Shown: positions 5,341-13,769, counted from the first letter of the stretch. The stretch: DNA of 14,977 nt from Aphodoplasma sp045592745 (GCA_045592745.1 JAZNVH010000020.1:1-14977); one strand, 5' to 3'. Made by a program: numbers and translations. Notes: generated by a model not told the origin, from the letters alone.

Positions 5341-6897
5341 TCATCTTACCATATTTGGAATCAACAATCTTTGCCCAACATTTAATATATCGGGGTTTTC
5401 AAGGTGGTTAATCTGTGCGATAAGCTGTGGAGACACGTTATATTTTTTGCCGATTTTCCAAAGTGTGTCGCCGTGACGTACGAAATACACTATAATTCCG
5501 TGACGCGTATCAAGCGTTTCATCGTCATTGGCCAGAACATTTACGCACAGCATAGAATTGTTTTTGCAGATGGCTTTTGCCTCAAATACAAGTGAAACGC
5601 GCACCTCAATTTCGCCTGTCATAGTGATGTTATAGCTTTGGTGGGCAATCTCTACGGTTATATCACAGTCCATGCCCTCATCAAGAGAGTCAATTTCGAT
5701 TGGAATTTCAAAATCTATTTGCGCTTTTTGTGTGCTTATAGGAGTATGGTCAGAATTTGAAAGATAGAGGATATAACAATCTACAGAGCCTGCTACCATA
5801 GCTTTTCCCGACGACAGTTTAACGTCTGTTATGTACGGCTTTGATACAAGATTATATATGCTGACAAGCTCGGGAGCATTTTCGGGAAGGTTAATTGATG
5901 CACGAAGAGCCTGTGATGTTTGACCTTTGCCGCAGAGAACATCAAAGGAAAATGGTTTTGTTTCGCACATAAGCTTTTTTTCTGAACAAAAACAATCACA
6001 AAGCGCGCTCATTGAGGTGTTTTCGCTAACATTTGCATCTGCATCTATAATTATGTCGACATCTAAAAGGCGCATATTTCCATTTGTGTCAGCGCGAAGT
6101 GCAAAGTCTGTGCGGCAAATATTAAGCTCAAGCTCACACATACAATTTTCGTTTGCGCCATCTGCGTCAAGCACCTCTGTAAATGGTATTTCGTGTTCCA
6201 TAAATTCGATGTTGTTATCCTCTGACACGTAAAGCGAGCAAAGAAGGATGCTTCCTTTAACAACGATTTTACCGCTGACAAGACGCATATCCTTGTTACA
6301 GATTTTTGCATCGGTTTTCAGAACGCTTGCGGCGTTTGGCTTTCCTGACGGAAAATCAAGAGTTTCGCGCACGCCTATTTTTGTGTTAGATGCATTTACG
6401 AGATTGTATATCCAAAAATCCTGTGACTGTTTTTCGATAGGAACATCTGCTGAAACGTCGCACACAAGCTCAACATTGTTTTCGCGTATGCAGCGTATGT
6501 CAAGCTCGACAATAACTTTTACAGAGAGCTTTCTTGAATTAAGCATAGAAAACTCGACATGGTACGCATCAGCACGAACCATACAATGCGAGCCGATGCT
6601 TATCATAGAATTTTCTGCCAAAGCTTCAAATGGCACGCTTGTATTTATGGAGCAAACGGGTTTTTCATCGCCTTCGGGCACATATAATATGGTAAGAGCG
6701 AGCGAGCCATTTATGTTGGCGCGCCTGTCACCAACCTCTACTTTTTCGACCATAGCACACGAGTCAATTTGCAGAATTTTTGACATATCGCTCTTTATAT
6801 CGGGTACAATTATATCGTTTTGTACCAGCACCTGCATAGTATCGTGCATGAGCGTTTCATTTATGGTAACCGTTTCTTTTCTAAGTTGAATATCCAA
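5341..6897 (-). CDS. sipL: SipL-like spore coat morphogenesis protein (DUF3794 repeats plus LysM)
   Basis: A 518-residue protein matching SipL, the clostridial partner of SpoIVA that localises coat assembly around the forespore. The N-terminal two thirds hold DUF3794-type repeats: about residues 35-155 (ILQIDSCAMVEKVEVGDRRA, then ISIGSHCMVRADAYHVEF), 185-300 (VLKTDAKICNKDMRLVSGKI) and a weaker third at 345-440. Residues 470-514 are a LysM domain (YFVRHGDTLWKIGKKYNVSP, INHLENPDILNVGQRLLIPN), which in SipL mediates binding to SpoIVA. Length and order agree with SipL. There is no signal peptide, as expected for a mother-cell cytosolic protein. The start is TTG at 6897 with a GGGGGG run eight bases upstream. 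A sigma-E-like promoter may lie at 6964-6992. It diverges from the decarboxylase gene and ends at a bidirectional terminator. Confidence 0.85.
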   Translation of the reverse strand: MDIQLRKETVTINETLMHDTMQVLVQNDIIVPDIKSDMSKILQIDSCAMVEKVEVGDRRANINGSLALTILYVPEGDEKPVCSINTSVPFEALAENSMISIGSHCMVRADAYHVEFSMLNSRKLSVKVIVELDIRCIRENNVELVCDVSADVPIEKQSQDFWIYNLVNASNTKIGVRETLDFPSGKPNAASVLKTDAKICNKDMRLVSGKIVVKGSILLCSLYVSEDNNIEFMEHEIPFTEVLDADGANENCMCELELNICRTDFALRADTNGNMRLLDVDIIIDADANVSENTSMSALCDCFCSEKKLMCETKPFSFDVLCGKGQTSQALRASINLPENAPELVSIYNLVSKPYITDVKLSSGKAMVAGSVDCYILYLSNSDHTPISTQKAQIDFEIPIEIDSLDEGMDCDITVEIAHQSYNITMTGEIEVRVSLVFEAKAICKNNSMLCVNVLANDDETLDTRHGIIVYFVRHGDTLWKIGKKYNVSPQLIAQINHLENPDILNVGQRLLIPNMVR

Positions 6898-6963
6898 AAT
6901 ATATTCCCCCCATTTTTTAATGTGAAATGCGCCAAAAGCGCAATATGGACTTGTCTTTGTATA

Positions 6964-6992
6964 TTAATATGTGATGGGAAGAGAAAATATGA
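6964..6992 (-). promoter_or_regulatory. Possible sigma-E-type promoter of sipL
   Basis: Read leftward: TCATATT (6992-6986), a 14-base spacer, CATATTAA (6971-6964). The sporulation sigma-E consensus is roughly ATATT then CATACAAT at 13-15 bases. The -35 and the spacing fit well, the -10 only in its CATA half. The start would be about 60 bases before the TTG. Confidence 0.35.
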
Positions 6993-7011
6993 ACTTTTTT
7001 AAATTGTTTAT

Positions 7012-7039
7012 TTGAAAAAAGTGAAAAATATGGTATACT
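7012..7039 (+). promoter_or_regulatory. Promoter of the decarboxylase gene, extended -10
   Basis: TTGAAA (7012-7017), 16 bp, then TATACT (7034-7039) preceded by TGG. The first ATG in frame (7040) falls right after the -10 box and cannot be in the transcript, which decides the true start downstream. Confidence 0.75.
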
Positions 7040-7072
7040 ATGCATAGGAAAAACAAAAAAGGGAGCATGGAA

Positions 7073-8470
7073 ATGCAATATAGTGCGAAGCTTTATAACA
7101 AAATAAAAAAATTTTCCCTTGAAAAACGCATATCTTTTCATATGCCTGTGCATGGTGGGGAAAAGCTTTACGGAAAAAGGTATGTAAAAAAGCTTATGAG
7201 CTTTGACGTTACCGAGCTTGATGAAACTGATAACCTCTATGCACCTGAAGGTGCGATAAAAGATATGCATGAGAATATGGCCAAGCTTTTTGGCGCAAAA
7301 AATGCTCATTTTATTGCAGGTGGCAGTAGCAGCGCGCTACACGCTATGCTTCTTTCGTCATTAAAGCGAGGCGAAAAGCTGCTTGTTGACAGCTGCGTGC
7401 ATATAAGTGTTATAAATGCGTGTGTTTTGTACGGTATAGAGCCTGTTTTTATAAATCGCGAAATTTGTCCTGATTTTTGTATAGCAGCACCGATTACGCC
7501 GTCTTTATTAAAAAAGGCGATAGAGGATAATCCTGATGCCAAAGCTGTTCTTATAACAAGTCCTACATACTACGGTGTGTGCTCGCCAATAGCGGAGCTT
7601 GCTGACATAACACATGAGCACGATATGATATTTCTTGTTGACTGTGCACACGGTTCGCATTTTGCGTTTTGCGATAACTTGCCAAACATACCTGCTTTTG
7701 AGGGAGCGGATATGTGTGCTGTGTCACTTCATAAAACGCTCGGAGCACCTACGCAGGCGGCGCTTCTTCTTTATAATAGCGAAAAAATCCCATTTGAAAA
7801 AGTAAAAACAGGCATAAATATGGTTCAAACAACAAGCCCGTCATATATGCTTATGTGCAGCAGTGATTTTATATGTGAAAAAATGGCGCGCTATGGACAA
7901 CGGCTGTTTGACAAAGCTGTTATGCTTACAGATTATGCCAAAACAAAAATAGAGCAAAAGACAAAATGCAAGTGTCTTTCTAATGAGGGCGGAGATTTAT
8001 CAAGGCTTGTTATAAATCTTGGCGCGTATGATATAACGGGCGATGGGATGGCCAAAAGTCTTTCTGAAAAGTATAAAATAGATGTTGAAATGGCGGAGAG
8101 CTATAATATCGTATGCATAATAGGCCCTGTGAGCACAAAAAGTGAACTTAATTCTCTTATAAAAGCAATATGTGAAATTTTATCGGGCACAGAGGCGCGA
8201 AAAGATATAGGCATACCAAAAGAAAGCAATCCCATACAAATGAAGATGAGTCTTTGCGGTGCGTTTTTTAACGAGGGGGAATTGGTGCCGATAGAAAAAA
8301 GCTGCGGCAGGATATGTGCAGATACTGTAAGTATATATCCACCGGGCATAGCGTGTCTTGTGCCGGGAGCACTGATTGATGAAAAAATTATAAAAGGACT
8401 GCAGAATGCACAAAACCAAAAAAGACGCATAACGGGAATGCATAATGGAAAAGTGCGAGTAGTCAAATAA
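7073..8470 (+). CDS. PLP-dependent Orn/Lys/Arg decarboxylase family enzyme
   Basis: A 465-residue fold-type I PLP enzyme that should decarboxylate a basic amino acid to a polyamine precursor (cadaverine, putrescine or agmatine). The pattern is clear: FHMPVHGG near the start, DVTELDETDNLYAPEGAI for substrate-loop contacts, AGGSSSALHAM phosphate site, Asp190 and His193 (VDCAHGSH) under the cofactor ring, and AVSLHKTLGAPTQ with Lys221 as the Schiff-base lysine. It is of the short, YaaO-like form without the long N-terminal wing domain of E. coli enzymes. ATG 7073 is chosen because GGGAG at 7061-7065 is seven bases away; ATG 7067 is too close and ATG 7040 overlaps the promoter. The substrate cannot be told from sequence alone. 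It is monocistronic, divergent from sipL, with a terminator right after its stop. Confidence 0.87.
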   Translation: MQYSAKLYNKIKKFSLEKRISFHMPVHGGEKLYGKRYVKKLMSFDVTELDETDNLYAPEGAIKDMHENMAKLFGAKNAHFIAGGSSSALHAMLLSSLKRGEKLLVDSCVHISVINACVLYGIEPVFINREICPDFCIAAPITPSLLKKAIEDNPDAKAVLITSPTYYGVCSPIAELADITHEHDMIFLVDCAHGSHFAFCDNLPNIPAFEGADMCAVSLHKTLGAPTQAALLLYNSEKIPFEKVKTGINMVQTTSPSYMLMCSSDFICEKMARYGQRLFDKAVMLTDYAKTKIEQKTKCKCLSNEGGDLSRLVINLGAYDITGDGMAKSLSEKYKIDVEMAESYNIVCIIGPVSTKSELNSLIKAICEILSGTEARKDIGIPKESNPIQMKMSLCGAFFNEGELVPIEKSCGRICADTVSIYPPGIACLVPGALIDEKIIKGLQNAQNQKRRITGMHNGKVRVVK

Positions 8471-8506
8471 AAGAACGCCGATAAATTTATCTGCGTTCTT
8501 TTATTT
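8469..8506. terminator. Bidirectional terminator between convergent genes
   Basis: AAAAGAACGC (8469-8478) pairs with GCGTTCTTTT (8493-8502); the loop contains a self-complementary GATAAATTTATC. The hairpin includes the last bases of both the decarboxylase (+) and the CPBP gene (-). Confidence 0.85.
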
Positions 8507-9397
8507 AAAATTTACAATCTGCGTCAAAACATATATAAGAACAATTATAATAAGCGAAAAGCTAAACCCAAACCTTGGTCGTTCGCGCTTTTTTATGCGC
8601 TCAATCTTTTTTATTCCTTCCGGCGCAACGCCAAGCCAAACAAGGACAAAGGTGAGCGAAAGGAAAATAAATATAAGGTTAAGCGCAAGGGAAAATTCTG
8701 CTTGCAAATGCGGCGGTATAATATTTGCTGATATATATCCTATTGTAAGCGAAAAGAAGTTTACGGAAAAGTGAAAAATCATTGCCGGTAATATAGAATC
8801 GGTGCACAGCGCAATAAATCCAAGGGCAAGCCCTAAAATTAATATAACAACGGCGCTTGTTATCGAATTGTGAAGCACAAGATAGGCAAGTGCACTCGCA
8901 ACCATTGCAAAGCGTCCGCCATAGCGCTTGTACTCACAAAGTATAATGCCGCGGCAAAATATTTCTTCAAATATTGCGGGTACTACGGCTATACACAAAA
9001 CGCCGACAAGGTATTCTCCAAAGCTTTGCGGCATCATAACCGCCTGTGGCATCGAAAAAAATCCTGATAAAAGCTTGTTTAAGGGTATACTTATTACCGT
9101 AAGTGTAGCGTTTGCGCATATGCCAAGGAAGAACCATAAAAAAAACTGTGAAAGAGATATTTTTTTAATGCGTAAAAAACCTGTGTTGTGATGCGAAATA
9201 ATATACATATACAGCCCTGCTGTTATTATGACGGGCAGCGCCAGAGCAAGTGCAGTTGCGGTGTAAGAGCCATTGGGCATATGCGAAAATATTTTACCAA
9301 AAAGAGAAAAAAGCACAAAGAAAATAAGCAACACAAGGCAAGCACGTCTGTGCGGCGTAAGGTTATTTATGTAATTTTTAATGCGCTTTTTGTTCAT
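8501..9397 (-). CDS. CPBP-family intramembrane metalloprotease (Abi/CAAX type)
   Basis: A 298-residue polytopic membrane protein with about eight hydrophobic helices. The conserved CPBP core is complete: FEEIFCRG with Glu144, Glu145 and Arg149; LHN with His176; and FHFSVN with His209 and Asn213. These residues form the membrane-embedded metal site of glutamic-type intramembrane proteases related to Rce1. In Firmicutes such proteins act on peptides or membrane proteins and some give bacteriocin immunity; the substrate here is unknown. ATG 9397 is chosen over an upstream TTG (9436), which would overlap the preceding gene; AGGCAGG lies about seven bases before it. It is 20 bases downstream of the cyclo-ligase gene, so the two are probably one operon, and it shares a terminator with the converging decarboxylase gene. 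Confidence 0.85.
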   Translation of the reverse strand: MNKKRIKNYINNLTPHRRACLVLLIFFVLFSLFGKIFSHMPNGSYTATALALALPVIITAGLYMYIISHHNTGFLRIKKISLSQFFLWFFLGICANATLTVISIPLNKLLSGFFSMPQAVMMPQSFGEYLVGVLCIAVVPAIFEEIFCRGIILCEYKRYGGRFAMVASALAYLVLHNSITSAVVILILGLALGFIALCTDSILPAMIFHFSVNFFSLTIGYISANIIPPHLQAEFSLALNLIFIFLSLTFVLVWLGVAPEGIKKIERIKKRERPRFGFSFSLIIIVLIYVLTQIVNFK

Positions 9398-9417
9398 AAG
9401 TCTGCCTGCCTTTTTTG

Positions 9418-9987
9418 TTATTTGTCTTTTTGGCAATATATAATTTCGTTTTCGGTAACGATTATGTCTACACCGATATCAAATTCTTGTTCAAAACGCT
9501 CACCCGAAAGCTGACACGAAAAAGCCGCGCCTATTTTTACGGCGTTTTTGCACGAAGAGAAAAATTTATCATAATATCCTTTGCCATAGCCTATTCGAAA
9601 GCCGCACCTGTTATACACAAGCGCAGGTACGATTACAACATCAATTTGTGACGGGTCAAAAACGTCTTTTGTTTTTGGCTCTAAAATTCCATAATTACCA
9701 AGCACGGTTTTATCGAGCCCGGTAAGCTTTGATGCGTGCATTGTCTGCGAGGCCGTATCTGTAACGGGCAAAAGAAATGTTTTTTTGCCGTATGCTTTTT
9801 TCATAAGTGGGTCAAGACATACCTCTGTGTTGATGGCGTGATAGCTCATTATGGCTTTAGCATTTTTAACACAATCGAGCGAGAGTATAGATTCACATAT
9901 TTTTTCTGACGCATCCTGGCGAAAATGTTCATCAAGAGCTCTGCGTTTTAGCTTGTATTCTTTTCTAAGCTCGCTTTTTAAAGTCAT
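9418..9987 (-). CDS. 5-formyltetrahydrofolate cyclo-ligase
   Basis: A 189-residue cytosolic enzyme (the YgfA/MTHFS family) that converts 5-formyl-THF to 5,10-methenyl-THF with ATP, returning the storage folate to one-carbon metabolism. The N terminus has the basic RKEYKLKRRAL helix; AIMSYHAINTEV binds substrate; the family signature NRCGFRIGYGKGYYDKFF is at residues 126-143 with the glycine-rich nucleotide site. Length is normal. ATG at 9987 has GGGAG about ten bases upstream, a slightly long spacing. The CPBP protease gene follows by 20 bases. A terminator at 10020-10054 separates it from the upstream glycosyltransferase, so it should have a promoter of its own in 9988-10056, though I see none that is convincing. 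Confidence 0.92.
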   Translation of the reverse strand: MTLKSELRKEYKLKRRALDEHFRQDASEKICESILSLDCVKNAKAIMSYHAINTEVCLDPLMKKAYGKKTFLLPVTDTASQTMHASKLTGLDKTVLGNYGILEPKTKDVFDPSQIDVVIVPALVYNRCGFRIGYGKGYYDKFFSSCKNAVKIGAAFSCQLSGERFEQEFDIGVDIIVTENEIIYCQKDK

Positions 9988-10019
9988 AGCACGAACGCTC
10001 CCTACCTTATATTTGTCTT

Positions 10020-10054
10020 AAAAACCCCACACCGTCATTTGATGTGGGGTTTTT
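10020..10054 (-). terminator. Terminator after the glycosyltransferase gene
   Basis: AAAAACCCCACA (10020-10031) pairs with TGTGGGGTTTTT (10043-10054), 12 bp with an 11-base loop. A-T runs on both sides would permit either direction, but only the leftward gene ends here, two bases before the hairpin. Confidence 0.9.
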
Positions 10055-10056
10055 GT

Positions 10057-11319
10057 TTATTGCTTGTCAAAATCATTTATTGAAATCTGTCTTGTATGCT
10101 GAGTATGTGACCACTCGGTCTTGTTTTTGTCAATCATACCCTGAACAGCAATCGGAATCCATGTAAGGTTATAAATCATAAAAGTAAGATAACCCCAGAA
10201 CATACGCTTGTCAAACACCTTGCGCTCAAGAGCAATAACAACAGGCATATACAAAAGCTGTAATATTACGAAGGTATTCCATACTATGGGTGTAAACAGA
10301 TAGTCCATATGGAAAAAGCCTATATTACCATCGGGATATGCCATTTGAAGCCATGCAAACAATGTTATAAAACCAAGCGCCATAATTCTTATGGGCTGAA
10401 CAAGATAGAGCGCACAGTCAAAGCACAAGAATTTGCCTTCAGTGAATGCTTTCTTCATGAGCTTGCCAAAAAATCTTGACGCAACGTCTGCGTGTCCCTG
10501 CATCCAGCGCTTGCGCTGTCTCCAGCTTTGCACGAGCGTGAGCGGTTTTTCGTCATATATAATTGCTCCGCGCTCAAAGCCGACCTTTTCATCATTGAGG
10601 GCAAGCTTCATAGTAAACTCCATATCCTCTGTAAGACACGTTGCACCCCAGCCGAGCTTCTTTAAAAGCTCTGTCTTCATAACAAAGCCTGTGCCCGAAA
10701 GCTGACACGAAAGACCAAGATTGTGTCTTGCAAGCTGAAATACTCGGCTTACAGACCAAAAAGAGAATGAGTATGCACATGTAATCCACGAATCAAACGG
10801 GTTTTTGCTGTCAACGTATCCTTGAACAACGTTATAGCCGTTGTTAATCTGCTTGTTCATTGCTTTTAAGAAGTTTTTGTCAACAAGGTTGTCGGCATCG
10901 AATATGCCTATATAGTCGTATTGCTTTTCCATATTGAAAAGCTTTTCAAACATCCATTCAAGAGCAAAGCCCTTGCCACGCTTTGTTGTATCAAAACGCT
11001 CGTATACGATTGCGCCGTGCTCACGTGCAACCTGCGCTGTACTATCTGTGCAGTTGTCTGCAATGACAAATACGTCGTATGAGTCTTTGTCATAGTCAAG
11101 TGCTGTCAAACTGTCAACCATATTGGCAATAACAACCTCTTCGTCATGCGCTGCAACGAGAAGCGCAAAAGTGTTTTTGCGTGTGGAAGGTTCGCCTTTT
11201 TCCTTTTTGGGAATCCAGCCGAATATGCCCACCGTAAAATAGTATAAAGTTATTGCTAATGCCAAAAGCTGAACCACCATTGTTACCACGTTTAAAATAT
11301 CGAGTACAAAATCGCTCAA
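10057..11319 (-). CDS. Membrane family 2 glycosyltransferase
   Basis: A 420-residue inner-membrane enzyme transferring sugars from a nucleotide-sugar donor, of the processive type related to PgaC, NodC and cellulose synthases. One transmembrane helix (about residues 4-36) precedes the GT-A domain: AAHDEEVVIANMVDSL, VIADNCTDSTAQVA, the metal-binding FDADN (Asp141-Asp143), the catalytic-base TEDMEF (Asp232) and QRKRWMQGH (268-276), the Q-x-x-R-W product-site motif. Three to four helices follow to the C terminus. It probably makes a surface polysaccharide or glycolipid; the sugar is not predictable. The start is TTG at 11319, chosen because GAGGTGA sits eight bases upstream; the frame is open further but that part (to 11535) covers the promoter and is not protein-like. 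It is monocistronic with its own promoter and terminator. Confidence 0.88.
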   Translation of the reverse strand: MSDFVLDILNVVTMVVQLLALAITLYYFTVGIFGWIPKKEKGEPSTRKNTFALLVAAHDEEVVIANMVDSLTALDYDKDSYDVFVIADNCTDSTAQVAREHGAIVYERFDTTKRGKGFALEWMFEKLFNMEKQYDYIGIFDADNLVDKNFLKAMNKQINNGYNVVQGYVDSKNPFDSWITCAYSFSFWSVSRVFQLARHNLGLSCQLSGTGFVMKTELLKKLGWGATCLTEDMEFTMKLALNDEKVGFERGAIIYDEKPLTLVQSWRQRKRWMQGHADVASRFFGKLMKKAFTEGKFLCFDCALYLVQPIRIMALGFITLFAWLQMAYPDGNIGFFHMDYLFTPIVWNTFVILQLLYMPVVIALERKVFDKRMFWGYLTFMIYNLTWIPIAVQGMIDKNKTEWSHTQHTRQISINDFDKQ

Positions 11320-11369
11320 AACTTTCACCTCATATTTTTTAATCTGATTTTTTATGTATGCAATAAAAT

Positions 11370-11411
11370 GAAGCGACCAATTTAAAAAAGTTTTTTTACA
11401 AAGACCGCTTC
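11370..11411 (-). promoter_or_regulatory. Leader stem-loop of the glycosyltransferase mRNA
   Basis: GAAGCG (11370-11375) and CGCTTC (11406-11411) enclose an A-run/T-run pair, giving a long bulged hairpin in the untranslated leader between the promoter and the TTG start. There is no match to a riboswitch I know. Role unknown. Confidence 0.35.
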
Positions 11412-11423
11412 TCTCTATTAAAC

Positions 11424-11452
11424 AATATACACTATTTAATCGATTTTTGCAA
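11424..11452 (-). promoter_or_regulatory. Promoter of the glycosyltransferase gene
   Basis: Read leftward: TTGCAA (11452-11447), a 17-bp spacer, TATATT (11429-11424). Transcription would start near 11417, giving a leader of roughly 100 bases. Confidence 0.8.
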
Positions 11453-11738
11453 GAATTTTTAATGAAAAACAAGAATCTGCTTACATATATTGGAAAAAGG
11501 GAGGCGTCTATTTGTATTAGTGTATAAATACGCACAAAAAAAACAAGCTGATTTTGTTTAAAATTTCATACACACTATTTTTTATATGATAAGCTGTTTT
11601 CTGCAGGCGATTTTACAAAAGTTACAACACACCTGATTTATATAATAAATACGTCGTTTTTAAATACTTTTCAAACATAAAAAAGACAAGCAGTCAAAAT
11701 TTGTTTACAAAATTGTTACAAAAAAGTTTCAAAAAGGC
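11453..11738. other. AT-rich non-coding stretch
   Basis: Nearly 290 bases between two divergent promoters. I see no open frame with a ribosome site, no tRNA and no terminator. TAGTGTATAAATAC and ATACACACTATT near 11517 and 11567 are partly inverted copies of each other. Nothing else stands out. Confidence 0.5.
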
Positions 11739-11767
11739 TTGATTTTTTTCTTAATATGGTGTAAAAT
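11739..11767 (+). promoter_or_regulatory. Likely promoter of the M23 hydrolase gene
   Basis: TTGATT (11739-11744), a 17-bp spacer and TAAAAT (11762-11767). It would leave a leader of about 165 bases. AATCC (about 11801-11805) and GGATT (about 11877-11881) could close a fold in this leader, but no known riboswitch core is visible. Confidence 0.55.
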
Positions 11768-11941
11768 GTTCTTAGTTAATAATTTTGTAATAATTAAATA
11801 ATCCAGCAGTATGTTTTGACATTTGGGCTTTGCCGCTTTTTTGATTAGTACATAATTATTGTGAACGTACGTGGCAGGATTGTTGTTTAACGAGTATATT
11901 TAAGAAAGTTATTGGTTTTAGAGATTTAGAGAGGTGTTTTG

Positions 11942-13651
11942 ATGAGATACGGATTATATTCCGGTTCTAAATGCGACAGATTTGATAAAAGCAACGCATC
12001 GCAGAGAATGTGTATCGCAGTTAATGAGCAAGATAGTAATAATGATGATATTATTATAAAAGCCGTGGCACAGGAGTGCGAAGCTCCTCAGGAAACAACA
12101 AGAATTGATTTGCGTACGTGGAGAGCGCAGAGGGCTGCTGAGCGCAAAAGAGCAAAAAGAGAGCGTTCGGTTGTTCGCAAGGCGTATTTAAATGCAAAAA
12201 AAACTATTGCCGATACATTTAAAAAGGTTACAGGTTTTGAGGCAAAGGCTACTGTGGGCAATAAAAAGAGCGATAGGAGCTTTATAGATAAGTGGGCAAA
12301 CATCGTATCGAAAACTAAAAAGTATGTAAGCGAGGAAAAAAATCGCCCGGCAGTAGCGCTCGGAGGCAGCGTCGCTTTGGTTTGCATTGCGCTTATTATA
12401 GTATTTCTTAATTTTTCTGTTGGTTTTGAAGCTGTTGTAAATGGTCAAAGCGTTGGTATAGTGCCTGACAGGGATACATGCGAAAAAATTATAAATGATG
12501 TAAATATAACGCTTTTAGAAAATTTTGGCGAGGAAAGCAAAATCAATGCCGAGATAGTTACTATTCCGCGTCTTGTGTCGAGAGGCTCGTTGTCACCCGA
12601 GCAGGATGTGAAAAATGCAATTTGTGCTTTGAGCGATAAAATGCATGCAATGTATGTGATTTATCTTGAAGATACACAGCTTTGTGCAGTTTCAAGCGCT
12701 GAAGAAGCCGAGCAGGTTTTGGCAGATTTTCAAAATTATTATACCGGCGGCGACGAAAATGTGACTTTTGAAACAGACAGACCGCTGACAATAAGAGCTG
12801 AGCAGGCGCCGATAACACTTTTAAGAAGTGCAAAAGAGGCTGTAAATGTTTTAAACGGTAGTGAGAAAAAGGAAAATGATTATACAGTTTTGCCGGGAGA
12901 TACACTTTGGGGCATAGCGCGCAAATTTGATACAAGCGTGGATGAAATTCTTTCATTGAATGATGGCCTTGGTGAAAATATAACGGACGGAGACGTAATT
13001 GTAATAAAGTCATATGTCCCCGTTGTAACAGTAACAACAACTCAGATTAAAGAATATAAACAAAAGATTGGTTATGAAACAGAGGTTGTTGAAACAGACA
13101 GTATGTATCGTGGTAAAAGCGAAATTACTCAAAAGGGTGAAAATGGTGAGGCTTTAGTTGTTGCCAATATAGTAGAGCAAAACGGCAAAGAGGTTTCGCG
13201 CGAGATTTTGTCGCAGACAACAGTTAAAGAGCCTGTTACACAAGTCAAGAAGGTCGGCACAAAAGAGCCGCCGTCAGGCTATGGTACAGGAAGCTTTGTA
13301 TCGCCTGTATACGGAACAGTAACCTCGCGTTATGGTTACAGAAGGAGCGGTTTTCACAAAGGAATAGATATTGCAAATTCTTATGGCACACCAATTCGCG
13401 CGGCAGATAACGGAAAGGTTATTTTTGCAGGTTGGGACGGTCTTTTTGGAAAGCTTGTTAAGCTTGACCATCAGAACGGATATGTGACATATTATGCGCA
13501 CAACAGCAGTCTTGCCGTCAGTGTTGGCGAAACTGTTCAAAAGGGCGAAATAATTGCCTATATGGGTTCGACGGGAAATTCGTCAGGACCGCATTGTCAC
13601 TTTGAAATTTATAAAAACGGCGTACTTAAAAACCCGGACAATTATATTTGA
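11942..13651 (+). CDS. Membrane-anchored LysM-G5-M23 peptidoglycan endopeptidase
   Basis: A 569-residue cell-wall hydrolase. Residues 1-135 are a basic, Arg/Lys-rich cytoplasmic region; 138-160 form one transmembrane helix (GGSVALVCIALIIVFLNF), placing the rest outside. Then come an unassigned region, a LysM domain at 314-356 (YTVLPGDTLWGIARKFDTS), a G5 domain at about 359-440 and an M23 metallopeptidase domain at 448-565. The zinc-site residues are present: His472 and Asp476 in FHKGIDI, His520 in YYAH, and His553 in GPHCHFE. M23 enzymes cut peptide cross-bridges in the wall. ATG 11942 follows GAGGTG by five bases; a TTG one codon earlier is less likely. There is no terminator before the IS element, which begins 38 bases after the stop. 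The long N-terminal cytoplasmic part is larger than usual and could be a regulatory arm. Confidence 0.88.
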   Translation: MRYGLYSGSKCDRFDKSNASQRMCIAVNEQDSNNDDIIIKAVAQECEAPQETTRIDLRTWRAQRAAERKRAKRERSVVRKAYLNAKKTIADTFKKVTGFEAKATVGNKKSDRSFIDKWANIVSKTKKYVSEEKNRPAVALGGSVALVCIALIIVFLNFSVGFEAVVNGQSVGIVPDRDTCEKIINDVNITLLENFGEESKINAEIVTIPRLVSRGSLSPEQDVKNAICALSDKMHAMYVIYLEDTQLCAVSSAEEAEQVLADFQNYYTGGDENVTFETDRPLTIRAEQAPITLLRSAKEAVNVLNGSEKKENDYTVLPGDTLWGIARKFDTSVDEILSLNDGLGENITDGDVIVIKSYVPVVTVTTTQIKEYKQKIGYETEVVETDSMYRGKSEITQKGENGEALVVANIVEQNGKEVSREILSQTTVKEPVTQVKKVGTKEPPSGYGTGSFVSPVYGTVTSRYGYRRSGFHKGIDIANSYGTPIRAADNGKVIFAGWDGLFGKLVKLDHQNGYVTYYAHNSSLAVSVGETVQKGEIIAYMGSTGNSSGPHCHFEIYKNGVLKNPDNYI

Positions 13652-13689
13652 TATTAATGAATAAACTAAACAAAAAAGAGAGAACAGAT

Positions 13690-13716
13690 TGTGAACAGAA
13701 CCAGTAAAAACGGACA
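13690..13716 (+). repeat. IS left terminal inverted repeat
   Basis: TGTGAACAGAACC followed by AGTAAAAACGGACA has the IS150-group layout: a TGT start, an ACC core, an A-run and a final GGACA. The partner at the right end is expected just beyond the window as its reverse complement. Confidence 0.65.
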
Positions 13717-13730
13717 ATAGAAAAAAAGAG

Positions 13731-13761
13731 CCTCCTATGGTATAATAAAAACCATGGGAGG
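13731..13761 (+). promoter_or_regulatory. IS promoter inside a hairpin that sequesters the orfA ribosome site
   Basis: CCTCCTATGG (13731-13740) pairs with CCATGGGAGG (13752-13761), 10 bp with one G-T pair. The right arm contains the GGGAGG ribosome site of orfA. The loop contains TATAAT (13741-13746), an extended -10 (TGG before it). A transcript begun from this promoter would start near 13753 and lack the left arm; a read-through transcript from outside would form the hairpin. No good -35 is seen. Confidence 0.7.
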
Positions 13762-13769
13762 TATTTTTT

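Noticed and set aside
6248..6889. A 213-codon frame antisense to sipL
   Set aside because: No ribosome site, Ser/Thr-rich low-complexity product, and it fully overlaps the well-supported sipL gene.
11768..11941. A c-di-AMP or c-di-GMP riboswitch before the M23 gene
   Set aside because: I could not find the conserved core motifs of either class in the leader.
12561..13040. A 159-codon frame antisense to the M23 gene
   Set aside because: It is a shadow of the LysM-G5 coding sequence with no start signals or recognisable protein pattern.
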